Position numbers and translations under genes: made by a program
Source: Desulfonatronum thioautotrophicum
Lineage (GTDB): Bacteria; Desulfobacterota; Desulfovibrionia; Desulfovibrionales; Desulfonatronaceae
DNA: 64,000 bases
Assembly: GCF_000934745.1 (NCBI RefSeq)
Contig: NZ_JYNO01000017.1
Location: 1 to 64,000 of the forward strand
Reading direction: 5' to 3'
Shown: one piece after another, positions 53,107 to 61,857 of the stretch
Position numbering within the stretch: the stretch's first letter is position 1
How the letters are laid out: each line of letters starts with the position of its first letter
Notes under the pieces: generated by a model
The model's input: the letters and a program-made list of their open reading frames with translations, nothing else
The model's database searches: none
What the model was told of the DNA's origin: nothing

Positions 53107-53475
53107 TCATCCGGTCATGGCCATGATCCTGGCCACCAGTTCCTCGATGTTCAGAGGCTTGGCCATGAACTCCCTGTTGTCCGCTTCACTGATGGACTTC
53201 TTGAGTTCCGACTTGTCCACCAGGGCCGAGATGAAGATGATCGGGATCGGCCGGGTTTGCGGAGTCTTCAACAGTTCCTCCGCCATTTTTGTTCCGGACA
53301 TCCCGGGCATGACGATGTCCAGGAGGATCAGGTCCGGTTCTTCACTCAGGGCCAGAGTCATGCCCGTCTCCGCGTCCCCGGCCGTGTGCACCTGAAACTG
53401 CCCCTCGCATTCCAGCATGTGCTTCAGAATACGGCAGAGGTCTTCCTCATCGTCGATGATCAGAATTTTTTTCAT
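53107..53475 (-). CDS. Single-domain response regulator
   Basis: This 122-residue receiver has ILIIDDEEDLCRILKHML, acceptor in LILLDIVMPGMSG, FISAL and MAKPLNIEEL. The ATG at 53475 overlaps the region of the upstream kinase stop (53478) with GAGAAAG as ribosome site; a GTG at 53481 is also possible. It is the natural phosphate acceptor for the kinase it follows. Confidence 0.88.
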   Translation of the reverse strand: MKKILIIDDEEDLCRILKHMLECEGQFQVHTAGDAETGMTLALSEEPDLILLDIVMPGMSGTKMAEELLKTPQTRPIPIIFISALVDKSELKKSISEADNREFMAKPLNIEELVARIMAMTG

Positions 53476-53477
53476 GG

Positions 53478-54785
53478 TCACGAGCTTTCTCCCTGGCTTG
53501 GATTGAGTGCTTCCGCAAAGTTCCGGATCCCTTGCGCCCCCGGAACACCGTTCTCGGGGCCTTGCGCTCCGGCGTCCTCCGGTCCGGGCTGGTCCGCCGG
53601 CAGGTCGATGCGGAACACGGCCCCGCCCTGTTCTCCGGACTCGGCCCAGATTCTCCCGCCATGCTCCCGGACGATCCCATGGGCGATGGAGAGGCCCATG
53701 CCGGTCCCCTTGCCCTGCTCCTTGGTGGTGAAGAACGGGTAAAAGACCCGCCGCAGATTTCTCTTGTCAATGCCCGGCCCCGTGTCGGCCACGGTGATCC
53801 GAACGTGGACCGCGTCCTCGACCCTGACCGCGGCCGTCTGGACGGTGATCCCCTTGTCCTCTGTCTCATCCATGGCTGAGAGGGCATTGGAGAAAATGTT
53901 GATCAGCACCTGCTCGATCCTTTTCGCGTTCATCAGGACAGCGGGCAGCCCCGGCTGGAAGCCCGTGACCACGTTCACGTTCTCGATGAGCATCTGGGTG
54001 GAGTAGAGCCGCAGCAGATGGGCGATGAGGGCATTGATGTCGCCGGGTTCCTTGGTTTCCTTTCCCGCATGGGAGAACTGCCGCAGGCTGTCGGCAATGG
54101 CGATGACCCTCCGGACATGGCGCATGCAGACCTCCAGTTCGGTTCGCGCCTTGCCGGGCAGGCCGGTCATGGCCAGCAGCATTTGCAGCTCCAGGGAAAT
54201 GATGTTGACCGGGTTGAGGATCTCATGGGCCACTCCAGCGGAGATGCGGCTCAGGGAATTCATTTTTTCCACGTTGAGCAGCCGGTCTTCCAGGAGGGCC
54301 TGGTTTTGCCGCAGTTCCAGGTTGTGGCCGCGCAGGTGGCGCTCCAGGGCTCGATTCCGCAGGTGCACCTCCACCCGGGCCTTGACCTCTTCGGGATGGA
54401 AGGGCTTGGTCACATAGTCGGCCCCGCCCGCGGCAAACGCCCTGACCTTGTCCTCGACATCCTTCAAGGCGCTGACGAACAGCACCGGAATGTCCCGCAG
54501 CGCCGGATCCTGTTTGATTTGCCGACACATCTCAAAACCGTCCATTCCGGGCATTCTGATGTCCAGCAGGAACAGATCCGGAGGCCTTCTGGCCGCCGCG
54601 GCCAGAGCCAGTTCAGCCCTGGGAAAGGCCGCCGTCCGATGGCCCAGCTCTTTGATCATGTTCTGCAACAGATGCAGGTTGTGCGGCGTGTCGTCCACGA
54701 TCATGACCACGGAACGCCCGGCCGGCCCGTCATCCCGTCCACCCGTGGTACCGGCCCAGGTTGCGGTTTGGTTGTCGGGCATCAT
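53478..54785 (-). CDS. REC-HisKA-HATPase hybrid kinase
   Basis: This 435-residue soluble kinase has a receiver (MIVDDTPHNLHLLQNMI; LFLLDIRMPGMDG; YVTKPFHPEEV), a coiled coil, HisKA (SAGVAHEILNPVNIISLELQ) and HATPase (TGPGIDKRNLRRVFYPFFTT, GTGMGLSIA). The start region overlaps the PilZ gene stop. PilZ, kinase, regulator and cyclase genes form one compact run, suggesting a c-di-GMP output module. Confidence 0.9.
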   Translation of the reverse strand: MMPDNQTATWAGTTGGRDDGPAGRSVVMIVDDTPHNLHLLQNMIKELGHRTAAFPRAELALAAAARRPPDLFLLDIRMPGMDGFEMCRQIKQDPALRDIPVLFVSALKDVEDKVRAFAAGGADYVTKPFHPEEVKARVEVHLRNRALERHLRGHNLELRQNQALLEDRLLNVEKMNSLSRISAGVAHEILNPVNIISLELQMLLAMTGLPGKARTELEVCMRHVRRVIAIADSLRQFSHAGKETKEPGDINALIAHLLRLYSTQMLIENVNVVTGFQPGLPAVLMNAKRIEQVLINIFSNALSAMDETEDKGITVQTAAVRVEDAVHVRITVADTGPGIDKRNLRRVFYPFFTTKEQGKGTGMGLSIAHGIVREHGGRIWAESGEQGGAVFRIDLPADQPGPEDAGAQGPENGVPGAQGIRNFAEALNPSQGESS

Positions 54786-56611
54786 CCGCACCCCCTCTCC
54801 TGCTGCTGGGCGGCGAAGAGCAACCGGCCCAGTTCATGGCAGCCCTGGCCAGTGATGCCGCGCCAGTCCAGCACGTCAAATCTGGTGCAATCGGCTTCGG
54901 CCAAAAACCCCAAGCCGGCCTGGAGCAACTTGCCGGACTTTGACAGGTAAACAATTCGGAATATCAGACCCAGTTGCACGGCCTTTTCCATGCCCGAATC
55001 CAGCTGCAGAAGCAGCAGGCCTGGCTCTTCGCGGCAACGCACAAGCCTTGCCGCACTGGCCGCATGGCTGACTTGCAGCCCGGCCCCGCCGGCGGACAAA
55101 TCCGTCAGCCGGACGGGCTCGGAGGCGACAATGCCCGGGCGCAAGGCCGTCGCTGGATCCGGGAAATCGCTTTTTGAGCGGGGACGCTCGGAAATGCCCG
55201 TCCACAGCAGGGCTCCCAGGATCGGCAGCCGGGACGCGACGCAACGTGCATGCCGGCGGGAGGTCTTGGTCATGGGCCCTGCCGGCCGGGCCAGGATGGC
55301 CGTGATCTCCGTGGATATCCGACTGGCATGGTCCAGGATGCAGGGCAGGGTGTAAAAGGCCCTGGTCCCGGATCTCGCCTCAAGAGAGAATCGGAAGTGA
55401 AGGGGATCGTCGATCTCAACCTGAATGGCGGCGTAGTCCTCGGGGCTGACGAAGAGAATAATTCGCGAATCCTTCCACCCGGCCAGACGGCAGCCGATTC
55501 CGGTGGAATCCAGGGTGCACTGCTTCGGAAATTCCACAGACCCAACGGCGTTGGGCGGGATGCTCTTCAGGATCATCCTGCTGTGATAGTCCTGCCCCGG
55601 GGATGCGTCCCGGGCTCTTTCGGCTGGTTTCGCGGGCCGGGACACGGCAATACTGTTTTGCTCTTCCCAGGACATTCTTTCACGCAGCTTGCGCTGCCAA
55701 AAGGTCATGCCCATGGTCCGGATCAGGGCCGGATGCCGGGGCTGGTCGTGCCTGAAGTGGCTGGAAGGCGAGGCCTTGGAAATGCCCCGCAGGAAGTTTT
55801 GCCTGAGAAAACCGACCAGTTCGTGAATGGGACCGCATTGCAGGGCCTGCACGTTCTCGGGGGTGACGGCGGTCTCCTTCAGGCCGGCCAGGAAGTCCTG
55901 GATGGAAATGAAGAGAGAGAATGAGCCAAAGACAACGACAACCCGCGCAAAATGAGGATCCCGGACCGCTTTTTCATGAAACTTCAGAAAAAATTCCGCC
56001 ACGCGCCCGGTCTTGTGCCGCTTCAGCAGAACGGTGTGGAATTGGTTCCGGATGTCTTCCGCGGCAAAATCGACGATGCCGAACGTCCCCAGCATGGAGA
56101 GCTTGTGCAGCGGGGACAGTTCCTGGAAATCCGCCCTGCGCCCGATCATCTCGCAGTCCGTCCTGTAGACGCATAAATCCCTGGTTAACATGGCATAATA
56201 GGCATTCTCGCGCAGTCCACACTGCCTGCCTCGAAAAAAAGCATGCAGTTCCAGGTGGTCCATGTTCCGGCACTGGTCATAATCCAGCCAGAGTGTCAGG
56301 CTGTCCAGGATAGCACCCAGGCCGGCGGGGGCGGCTATCCAGGAACGGAGCAGTTCCCTGGGTTCCGGACCGGCCTGTTCCGGCCCGCCGCAAGCCTCCA
56401 GGAGCCGGGTCGGCAGAGGCGCGGGGGCCTGTCCGCCCTCCCCGGACGGACGCTTCAGGGCCTCGTTAAGTATCCGTTCCAGGAGTACTTCCGGCGGAGC
56501 GTCCCTGATCCCTTTGCCCAGCTTCCACCCCCTCCGGACCAGGGCCAAGGCCACGTTGGTCAGGATATGGCCGTGATATTTGTCAATCTGCCTGCTCAAG
56601 TCATTGATCAT
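54782..56611 (-). CDS. PilZ-domain protein with large unknown N-terminal region
   Basis: This 609-residue protein has a long N-terminal region (1-440) that I do not recognise (helical, with RQIDKYHGHILTNVALALVR at the start), and a C-terminal PilZ-like domain: SRRHARCVAS near 465 and RLTDLSAGGAGLQV near 520, the RxxxR and D/NxSxxG c-di-GMP-binding motifs. GGGAGGGG precedes the ATG at 56611. The gene overlaps a kinase gene and is close to a diguanylate cyclase, so it is a likely c-di-GMP receptor of this module. A copy of the ~300-bp repeat begins 30 bases upstream. Confidence 0.75.
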   Translation of the reverse strand: MINDLSRQIDKYHGHILTNVALALVRRGWKLGKGIRDAPPEVLLERILNEALKRPSGEGGQAPAPLPTRLLEACGGPEQAGPEPRELLRSWIAAPAGLGAILDSLTLWLDYDQCRNMDHLELHAFFRGRQCGLRENAYYAMLTRDLCVYRTDCEMIGRRADFQELSPLHKLSMLGTFGIVDFAAEDIRNQFHTVLLKRHKTGRVAEFFLKFHEKAVRDPHFARVVVVFGSFSLFISIQDFLAGLKETAVTPENVQALQCGPIHELVGFLRQNFLRGISKASPSSHFRHDQPRHPALIRTMGMTFWQRKLRERMSWEEQNSIAVSRPAKPAERARDASPGQDYHSRMILKSIPPNAVGSVEFPKQCTLDSTGIGCRLAGWKDSRIILFVSPEDYAAIQVEIDDPLHFRFSLEARSGTRAFYTLPCILDHASRISTEITAILARPAGPMTKTSRRHARCVASRLPILGALLWTGISERPRSKSDFPDPATALRPGIVASEPVRLTDLSAGGAGLQVSHAASAARLVRCREEPGLLLLQLDSGMEKAVQLGLIFRIVYLSKSGKLLQAGLGFLAEADCTRFDVLDWRGITGQGCHELGRLLFAAQQQERGCG

Positions 56612-56640
56612 GACCCCTCCCATGACCGAAAAACCGGAAA

Positions 56641-56946
56641 TATACTGCTTGAGGTTGATTATTTAAATTTGCCGGCGTTCCAAGAGGGCCATCGCTGTTT
56701 TTGGGCCAGCGTTGCATCAATTTATGCCGCCCTTTCAGGGCTGTTATTGTTGAGGGGCGTTTTACCCAGGGCGTTGCCCTGGGCTACGGTAGTTCGCCCC
56801 TTCAGGGCTTGTCTGAAGCCCCAAAGGGGCGACATATTATAGCCCAGTGCAACGCCCTGGGTAGATGAAGTTAAAACAAAAACAGCCCTGTAAGGGCGGC
56901 ATAAAGGCATCACCGGAAATTTTTCTTATTGTTTCACCAGTATAAA
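56641..56946. repeat. ~300-bp self-complementary repeat, copy 3 (intact)
   Basis: This is the clearest copy: left end TATACTGCTTGAGGTTGATT, right end ATTGTTTCACCAGTATAAA. It begins 30 bases upstream of the PilZ-protein start and has the long inner stem made by 56765-56787 (CCCAGGGCGTTGCCCTGGGC) and 56839-56862. Confidence 0.85.
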
Positions 56947-57081
56947 GCCCGCATGCTCCTTGCCGCCCAGGCCGAGTAGGCCTTCCCGGTCCAGGACCTC
57001 CGGGAACAGCTCCCGGGCCTGTTGCCGGACTTCCTGGCTGAATCGCGAGCCATCGCGGTTGTTTTTCCAATGCCATATCCC
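56926..57081 (-). pseudogene. Possible C-terminal gene remnant ending in repeat copy 3
   Basis: The minus strand reads RFSQEVRQQARELFPEVLDR, EGLLGLGGKEHAGFILVKQ and then TAA, with codon use like a real gene. The last codons and the stop lie inside the end of the repeat. A GTG near 57081 could start it; I see no known family. It may be the truncated end of a gene cut by the repeat. Confidence 0.3.
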
Positions 57082-57095
57082 TTGTCCCACCGCCT

Positions 57096-59342
57096 TCACC
57101 CTTCTCCTCCCAGCCATTCCTGGAGAATATCCAGGTCATAGTTGTTCGCCAGGGATAGCAGCGGGTCGGCGACGCCCTGGTCGATCTCCGCGACCCGGGC
57201 AATCAATTCCTTGAGCTGCATCGTGTCCCCGGCTTCGGCGGCGTCATGCAGGGCCACGCGCAGGTCCGCGGGCAGGTCGTCAATGGCCTCGGGTCGGCGA
57301 TTCGGCATTTTCATCTCCTTGACGGTCTCGTAGAGGTATTCCAGGGGCAGCAGGGCGCCCAGCAAAGCGAGCAGCTCGTCGATCCTGAAGGGTTTGCGCA
57401 GATAGGCGTGCGCCCCCGCGGCCATGATTTCAGCCTGCTCATCTTCATAGGCATAGGCCGTGGAGGCGATGACCGGCGGGCTCTGGCCATGCTCGCCGTC
57501 CTTCAGGCGCCGGATGACCTCCCGTCCATCCATTCCGGGCATCCTGATGTCCAGGATCACCGCGTCCGGAGGCCGATGGGCAATGATCTCCAGGGCCTCC
57601 TGGCCGCCGCCGGCCTCCGTGACGACAAATCCCACCGATTCAAGAATGTCCCGGACCAGGATGCGGTTTTCCGGGTTGTCGTCCACCACGAGTATCCGGA
57701 CCGGAGCGAACCCGGGCATGATCCCGACCACGCGGCGCCCTCCCGGTGTATTCGGTTCCTCGCAACGGCCGGCCTTCTGAGCCGTGATCTGGAAGCGGAA
57801 CACACTGCCCTGTCCCGGTTCGCTCTCCACGGTCAGGTTGCCGCCCATCAACTCCACGTAGCGCCGGCAAATGGGCAGCCCCAACCCGGTTCCTCCGGCT
57901 TCCGCCCCGTCCCTGGTCTGATAGAACGCCTCGAAAATGCGCTCTTTTTCCTCGGGCATAATCCCCGGGCCGGTATCCTGAACCTCGAAATCCAGGCGGA
58001 TCAGCCCTCCATTTCCGGATGCATCCGCGGCAAGGGGCGTCCGGCGCACCTTGAGAGTCACGCCGCCGGACCTGGTGAACTTCAGCGCGTTGCCCAGCAG
58101 GTTGACCAGCACCTGCCGCAACTTGGTCTCGTCGGCGTGCAGACGTTCGGGCAGACCCTGCTCCCGGTCTACGTCCATTCCCAGGCCGCGGGCCTCCATC
58201 CGGGACCGGAACATGGCCTCGAGATCGTCCAGAAGGACATGCAGTCCGAAATCATGGGGGCGCAAGCGAACCTTGTCGGCCTCGATCTTGGACATGTCCA
58301 GGACGTCATTGATCAGGTTCAGCAGATGGTTGCCGCTGCGGTTGATGATCCGGACCCGCTCGGCCTGGGCCTCGTCCAGGGAAGGGTCGCCCTCCAGGAT
58401 CTGGGCAAAACCCAGGATGGCGTTCATGGGCGTGCGGATTTCATGACTCATGTTGGCCAGGAAGGCGCTCTTGGCCCGGCTGGCCGCCTCCGCCGCCTCG
58501 GCTTTCAGGCAGGCCTGTTCCGTGGCCAGACGCAGCTTCTGGTCTTCCTCCAGGCGGACATTGGCCTTTTCCAGGTCGGTCACGGTTTTTCGGAGCTGGT
58601 GCTGGGCCGTGCGCAACTTCGTGACCATGCGATTGAATTCATGGGCCAAGAGGCCCACCTCGTCCGGCGACTGAACCGCGGCCTGATGGTCCAGGTGACC
58701 ATGGGCTATGCGCTGCGCGGAGTCGGCCAGGGAGATGATCGGCCGGGTAATGGCCCTGGTTGTCAGATAGATTGCCGCCGTGGCCAGAACCACGATCAGG
58801 GCGGACCAGAATACGGACCGCCGGATCAGCTCGGCCACGGCCGCATGGACCTGGGACAGGGAAACACCCAGAAGGACATGCCAGTCGTCCTGGCCGATGC
58901 GCACCGGATGAATCATGAGAATCCCCCTCTCCTGGCCGTCCTCCAGGAGGTAGTCCTCGAGAACCATGGTTTGGCCGGTGAGCAGATTCAGGTCCACGTC
59001 CGTTCCATACAGGCCGCGATCGTGGGCCATGTAGACGGAGCCCCGTGGATTGACCACCTTGGCCGAGACAACCCCGCCCGATTTCTCCCGACCCAACTCG
59101 TGCAGGAATTCCTCCAGATGAATCCAGTTCAGCGAGGCGAATGCATGGCGGGTGATGGTGGCGATGTTCCGAGCCGTGATCTCCACGGACCCGAGAATCA
59201 GGGACGTCATGGCCCGACTCTCCAGCTTGACCGTAATCAGGGCGCCCACCCCGATGGCCAGCAGGAGCGGACACAGCACCGCTATCACGATCTTGGAAAA
59301 AATCGAGACGCGGATCGAAAAATCCTGTTCCGATTCACGCAT
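57096..59342 (-). CDS. Membrane hybrid kinase HAMP-HisKA-HATPase-REC with C-terminal tail
   Basis: This 748-residue kinase has a first helix (IVIAVLCPLLLAIGVGALIT), a periplasmic Cache-like domain (about 45-190; VYMAHDRGLYGTDVDLNLL), a second helix (VFWSALIVVLATAAIYL), HAMP, HisKA (ANMSHEIRTPMNAILGFAQI), HATPase (TGPGIMPEEKERIFEAFYQT), a receiver (ILVVDDNPENRILVRDIL; AVILDIRMPGMDG) and a tail ending ANNYDLDILQEWL. AGAGGCG precedes the ATG at 59342. It follows the metal-dependent hydrolase gene by 37 bases. Confidence 0.92.
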   Translation of the reverse strand: MRESEQDFSIRVSIFSKIVIAVLCPLLLAIGVGALITVKLESRAMTSLILGSVEITARNIATITRHAFASLNWIHLEEFLHELGREKSGGVVSAKVVNPRGSVYMAHDRGLYGTDVDLNLLTGQTMVLEDYLLEDGQERGILMIHPVRIGQDDWHVLLGVSLSQVHAAVAELIRRSVFWSALIVVLATAAIYLTTRAITRPIISLADSAQRIAHGHLDHQAAVQSPDEVGLLAHEFNRMVTKLRTAQHQLRKTVTDLEKANVRLEEDQKLRLATEQACLKAEAAEAASRAKSAFLANMSHEIRTPMNAILGFAQILEGDPSLDEAQAERVRIINRSGNHLLNLINDVLDMSKIEADKVRLRPHDFGLHVLLDDLEAMFRSRMEARGLGMDVDREQGLPERLHADETKLRQVLVNLLGNALKFTRSGGVTLKVRRTPLAADASGNGGLIRLDFEVQDTGPGIMPEEKERIFEAFYQTRDGAEAGGTGLGLPICRRYVELMGGNLTVESEPGQGSVFRFQITAQKAGRCEEPNTPGGRRVVGIMPGFAPVRILVVDDNPENRILVRDILESVGFVVTEAGGGQEALEIIAHRPPDAVILDIRMPGMDGREVIRRLKDGEHGQSPPVIASTAYAYEDEQAEIMAAGAHAYLRKPFRIDELLALLGALLPLEYLYETVKEMKMPNRRPEAIDDLPADLRVALHDAAEAGDTMQLKELIARVAEIDQGVADPLLSLANNYDLDILQEWLGGEG

Positions 59343-59379
59343 GGATCGCCTCTTTGCCGCGGCAAGGCAGCCGGAGTAC

Positions 59380-60261
59380 TCAGGACAGATCAACCATCGC
59401 CCCAGGCTTCAATTCCCTGGTCTCGACCCCAGGCGCACGTTTTGCGACCTCTTTCTTGAAGTTCTCCGCATTGTGCTCCAGGACAGGGAACGTGGCGTAG
59501 TGTTCGGGTATGGCGATCCTGGGGTTGATCAAGGCGCAGGCATGGGCCGCCTCGGTCGAACCCATAGTGAATACGCCGCCGATGGGCAGGATGGCGATGT
59601 CCGGCTGGTAAAAATCGCCGATGATGGTCTTCATGTCGCCCATCAGGGCTGTGTCCCCGGCATGGTAGACCTTCAGACCGTTCTCAAACTCGAAAATATA
59701 CCCCACGGCCTCACCCACGAAGCGGTTGGTTCCTTGAAATCCGGTCAACTGGGCTCCGGCGGAGTGAAAGGCCTCGACCATGGTGATACCGATCCCGTCG
59801 AAACTTGCCGTGGCCCCCTTGTTGCCCAGATCAAAGGTCAGACAATCGGCCCGGGGAATCTCGTTCTTGATGAAAAAGCTCAACTCCCAGGGGGCGATGA
59901 TTTTGGGGTCGTAGGTCTCGATCAATTCTTTTGCGTCGCCGAGCATGAAGTGATCCACATGCCCGTGAGTCCAGACGATGTAGTCCACGGTTTCAAAACT
60001 GCCGGGCTGTTTGTATTTTCCCGGACAGCTCGGATTGGTGGTGATCCAAGGATCAAAGAGGAAACGCTTGCCCTCGACGGAAACGAACAGAAAGCTGCCA
60101 TGGCCGAGCCATTCCAGCCCCACGGCCCCAGGCTTGCGCGCTTTTGGTGTCGGCATTTCCTGTTTCTGGGCAGCAGTTGCTGTCTGTGCCATCGTCCCTA
60201 AACCGATGCCGCCGATGGCCAGTCCAATGGACTGAAAGAATTGTCTTCTGGATGTCTGCAT
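59380..60261 (-). CDS. Tat-exported UPF0173-like metal-dependent hydrolase
   Basis: This 293-residue protein has a Tat signal (TSRRQFFQSIGLAIGGIGLG ending TATAA) and a metallo-beta-lactamase fold: LEWLGHGSF, DPWITTNPSCPGK, the metal motif THGHVDH, YHAGDTALMGDMK and PEHYATFP. This is the UPF0173 pattern. AAGGAGA precedes the ATG at 60261; a start at 60294 is less likely. The substrate is unknown. Placement before a Cache-type kinase suggests the enzyme and sensor may share a periplasmic substrate or product. Confidence 0.88.
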   Translation of the reverse strand: MQTSRRQFFQSIGLAIGGIGLGTMAQTATAAQKQEMPTPKARKPGAVGLEWLGHGSFLFVSVEGKRFLFDPWITTNPSCPGKYKQPGSFETVDYIVWTHGHVDHFMLGDAKELIETYDPKIIAPWELSFFIKNEIPRADCLTFDLGNKGATASFDGIGITMVEAFHSAGAQLTGFQGTNRFVGEAVGYIFEFENGLKVYHAGDTALMGDMKTIIGDFYQPDIAILPIGGVFTMGSTEAAHACALINPRIAIPEHYATFPVLEHNAENFKKEVAKRAPGVETRELKPGAMVDLS

Positions 60262-60306
60262 GATTGTCTCCTTGCACAAATTCATGGTTTTCATGGCAGG
60301 CTTGAG

Positions 60307-60366
60307 TTATGAGGGCATATCTTCACAAATGCCGCCCACGATGAGTATTTTTTGCTGTTCTCGCAT
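60307..60366 (-). CDS. Possible 19-residue small protein
   Basis: An ATG at 60366 directly behind a strong AAGGAGGAGAG ribosome site opens a 19-codon frame, MREQQKILIVGGICEDMPS, ending at TAA. The strength of the site is unusual for such a short frame. ILIVGG may be the first strand of a lost Rossmann or receiver protein, or the peptide may be a leader for the hydrolase gene 45 bases downstream. Confidence 0.3.
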   Translation of the reverse strand: MREQQKILIVGGICEDMPS

Positions 60367-60414
60367 CTCTCCTCCTTGGCCGGAACCCGGCGGCATCGTT
60401 CTGGCCGATACCAT

Positions 60415-61524
60415 TTACGCCTGCCCGGCCTGACTCTCTTCCTGGATCTCCGTGAACACCCGTGCAAACTCGGCCTCAATGGCCTCAAACGCCGCAACCA
60501 GGCGGGGGTCGAAGTGGGTCCCTGAGGAATCGGTGATGATCTTCACGCATTGCTCATGTGCAAAGGCGCTCTTGTAGGGCCGCTTCGAGCGCAGGGCGTC
60601 GTACACGTCGGCCACGGCCATGATCCGGGCGCTCAGGGGAATGGATTCGCCGGACAGGCCGTCGGGGTACCCGCTGCCGTCCCACTTTTCGTGATGGAAG
60701 CGGGCAATGGCGATGCCCATGCGCAGGAAATCGTTGTTCGGGTGCCGGGCATAGGCCTTTTTCAGGGTCAACGCGCCGATGGTGGTGTGCGATTTCATGC
60801 ATTCGAACTCCTCCCTGGTCAGCTTGCCCGGCTTGAGCAGAATCTTGTCCGGTATGCCGAACTTGCCGATGTCGTGCAGCGGAGCGGCCTGAAAGATGTT
60901 CTCGATGAACAGGTCGTCGGCCAGTTGGACGTAGCGGGAGTCCTCGCGCAGCCGCAGGGCCAGCAGGCGGCAATACATCCGGGTCCGGTCGGTATGGGCG
61001 CCGGTTTCGTAGTCCCGGGTCTCCATCAGCTCGGACAAGGCATGAATGGTAGCCAATTGGGACTGGGATATCTCCCGGACCTTTTCCTGAACCAGGGCTT
61101 CCAGATGCCGGTTGTGCTCTTCCAGCGTCTTTTGCAGGGAGCGCAGCCGCAGGTGCGTGTCCACCCGGGCATGCACCTCCTCGGCCTGGAAGGGTTTGGT
61201 CACATAGTCCACCCCGCCGGCGGCAAAAGCCCGGACCTTGTCCGCCGTCTCGCTCAGAGCGCTGACAAACAGCACCGGAATGTCCCGCAGCCCGGGTTCG
61301 GCCTTGAGCCTCCGGCAGACCTCGTAGCCGTTCATCTCCGGCATGTTCACGTCCAGCAGAAACAGATCCGGCGGACGTCTGGCCGCGGCCTTCAAGGCCA
61401 TCGCCCCGCCGGGGAAGGCCACGACGCGGTAGCCCTTTGCCTGGAGGATGTCCTGCAGGAGTTGCAGATTCGCCCTGGTGTCGTCCACGACCATGATGGT
61501 TGGTGCGTCCTGCGCTTTGAGCAT
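60415..61524 (-). CDS. REC-HD-GYP response regulator (c-di-GMP phosphodiesterase)
   Basis: This 369-residue protein has a receiver (IMVVDDTRANLQLLQDIL; LFLLDVNMPEMNG; YVTKPFQAEEV), a coiled coil and an HD-GYP domain with HDIGKFGIPDKILLKPGKL, HHEKWDGSGYPDGLSG and ARIMAVADVYDAL. All metal-binding residues look intact. The ATG at 61524 follows GGGAGAG. The first codons and about 50 bases of leader are homologous to those of 50373-51893 (both start M-x-KAQDAPTIMVVDDT), so both come from one duplicated 5' end. Confidence 0.92.
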   Translation of the reverse strand: MLKAQDAPTIMVVDDTRANLQLLQDILQAKGYRVVAFPGGAMALKAAARRPPDLFLLDVNMPEMNGYEVCRRLKAEPGLRDIPVLFVSALSETADKVRAFAAGGVDYVTKPFQAEEVHARVDTHLRLRSLQKTLEEHNRHLEALVQEKVREISQSQLATIHALSELMETRDYETGAHTDRTRMYCRLLALRLREDSRYVQLADDLFIENIFQAAPLHDIGKFGIPDKILLKPGKLTREEFECMKSHTTIGALTLKKAYARHPNNDFLRMGIAIARFHHEKWDGSGYPDGLSGESIPLSARIMAVADVYDALRSKRPYKSAFAHEQCVKIITDSSGTHFDPRLVAAFEAIEAEFARVFTEIQEESQAGQA

Positions 61525-61777
61525 GAGTCTCTCCCTGGTTCGCCTGGTCCGCTCACGGACCGGCGGTTCCACGATTTCCAGCAATCCTTGCCACTGGCCG
61601 CATGCGTCGATTCACTCAGGAACCACCGCTCCATGCAGCTGCCGCGCACCGTGCTCCTCTGCCCTGGTTCGTGGCGTCATCCCAAAACCACCCGCTCCCG
61701 CCTCCCTCCGGGAAGCCGTGACCGGCTCCGATCCGGAAACGGTAATTCAACCATATCCCGATCAGCGGGAATGTAAA
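61525..61777. other. Upstream region of the HD-GYP gene
   Basis: No gene found. The first ~50 bases upstream of 61524 are homologous to the region before 51893. Confidence 0.4.
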
Positions 61778-61816
61778 TCAGTCAATTGACTTAGGACCAC
61801 TCAGTCAATTGACTGA
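61778..61816. promoter_or_regulatory. Pair of 16-bp palindromes, possible operator
   Basis: TCAGTCAATTGACTTA (61778-61793) and the perfect palindrome TCAGTCAATTGACTGA (61801-61816) have centres 23 bases apart, about two helix turns. This is the form of a dimeric regulator site (TetR or MarR type). It lies between the divergent HD-GYP and AAA/nuclease genes. Confidence 0.45.
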
Positions 61817-61857
61817 GAAATGGTGGAAGGGGTGTCAGGATGGCGGAGATTGGGGGT

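Noticed and set aside
56837-57202. Small protein(s) within and beyond repeat copy 3
   Set aside because: The frame crosses the repeat and its translation is low complexity; only the piece at 56926-57081 in another frame looks coding, and weakly so.
57246-59459. 737-codon plus-strand frame
   Set aside because: Antisense of the HAMP hybrid kinase at 57096-59342.
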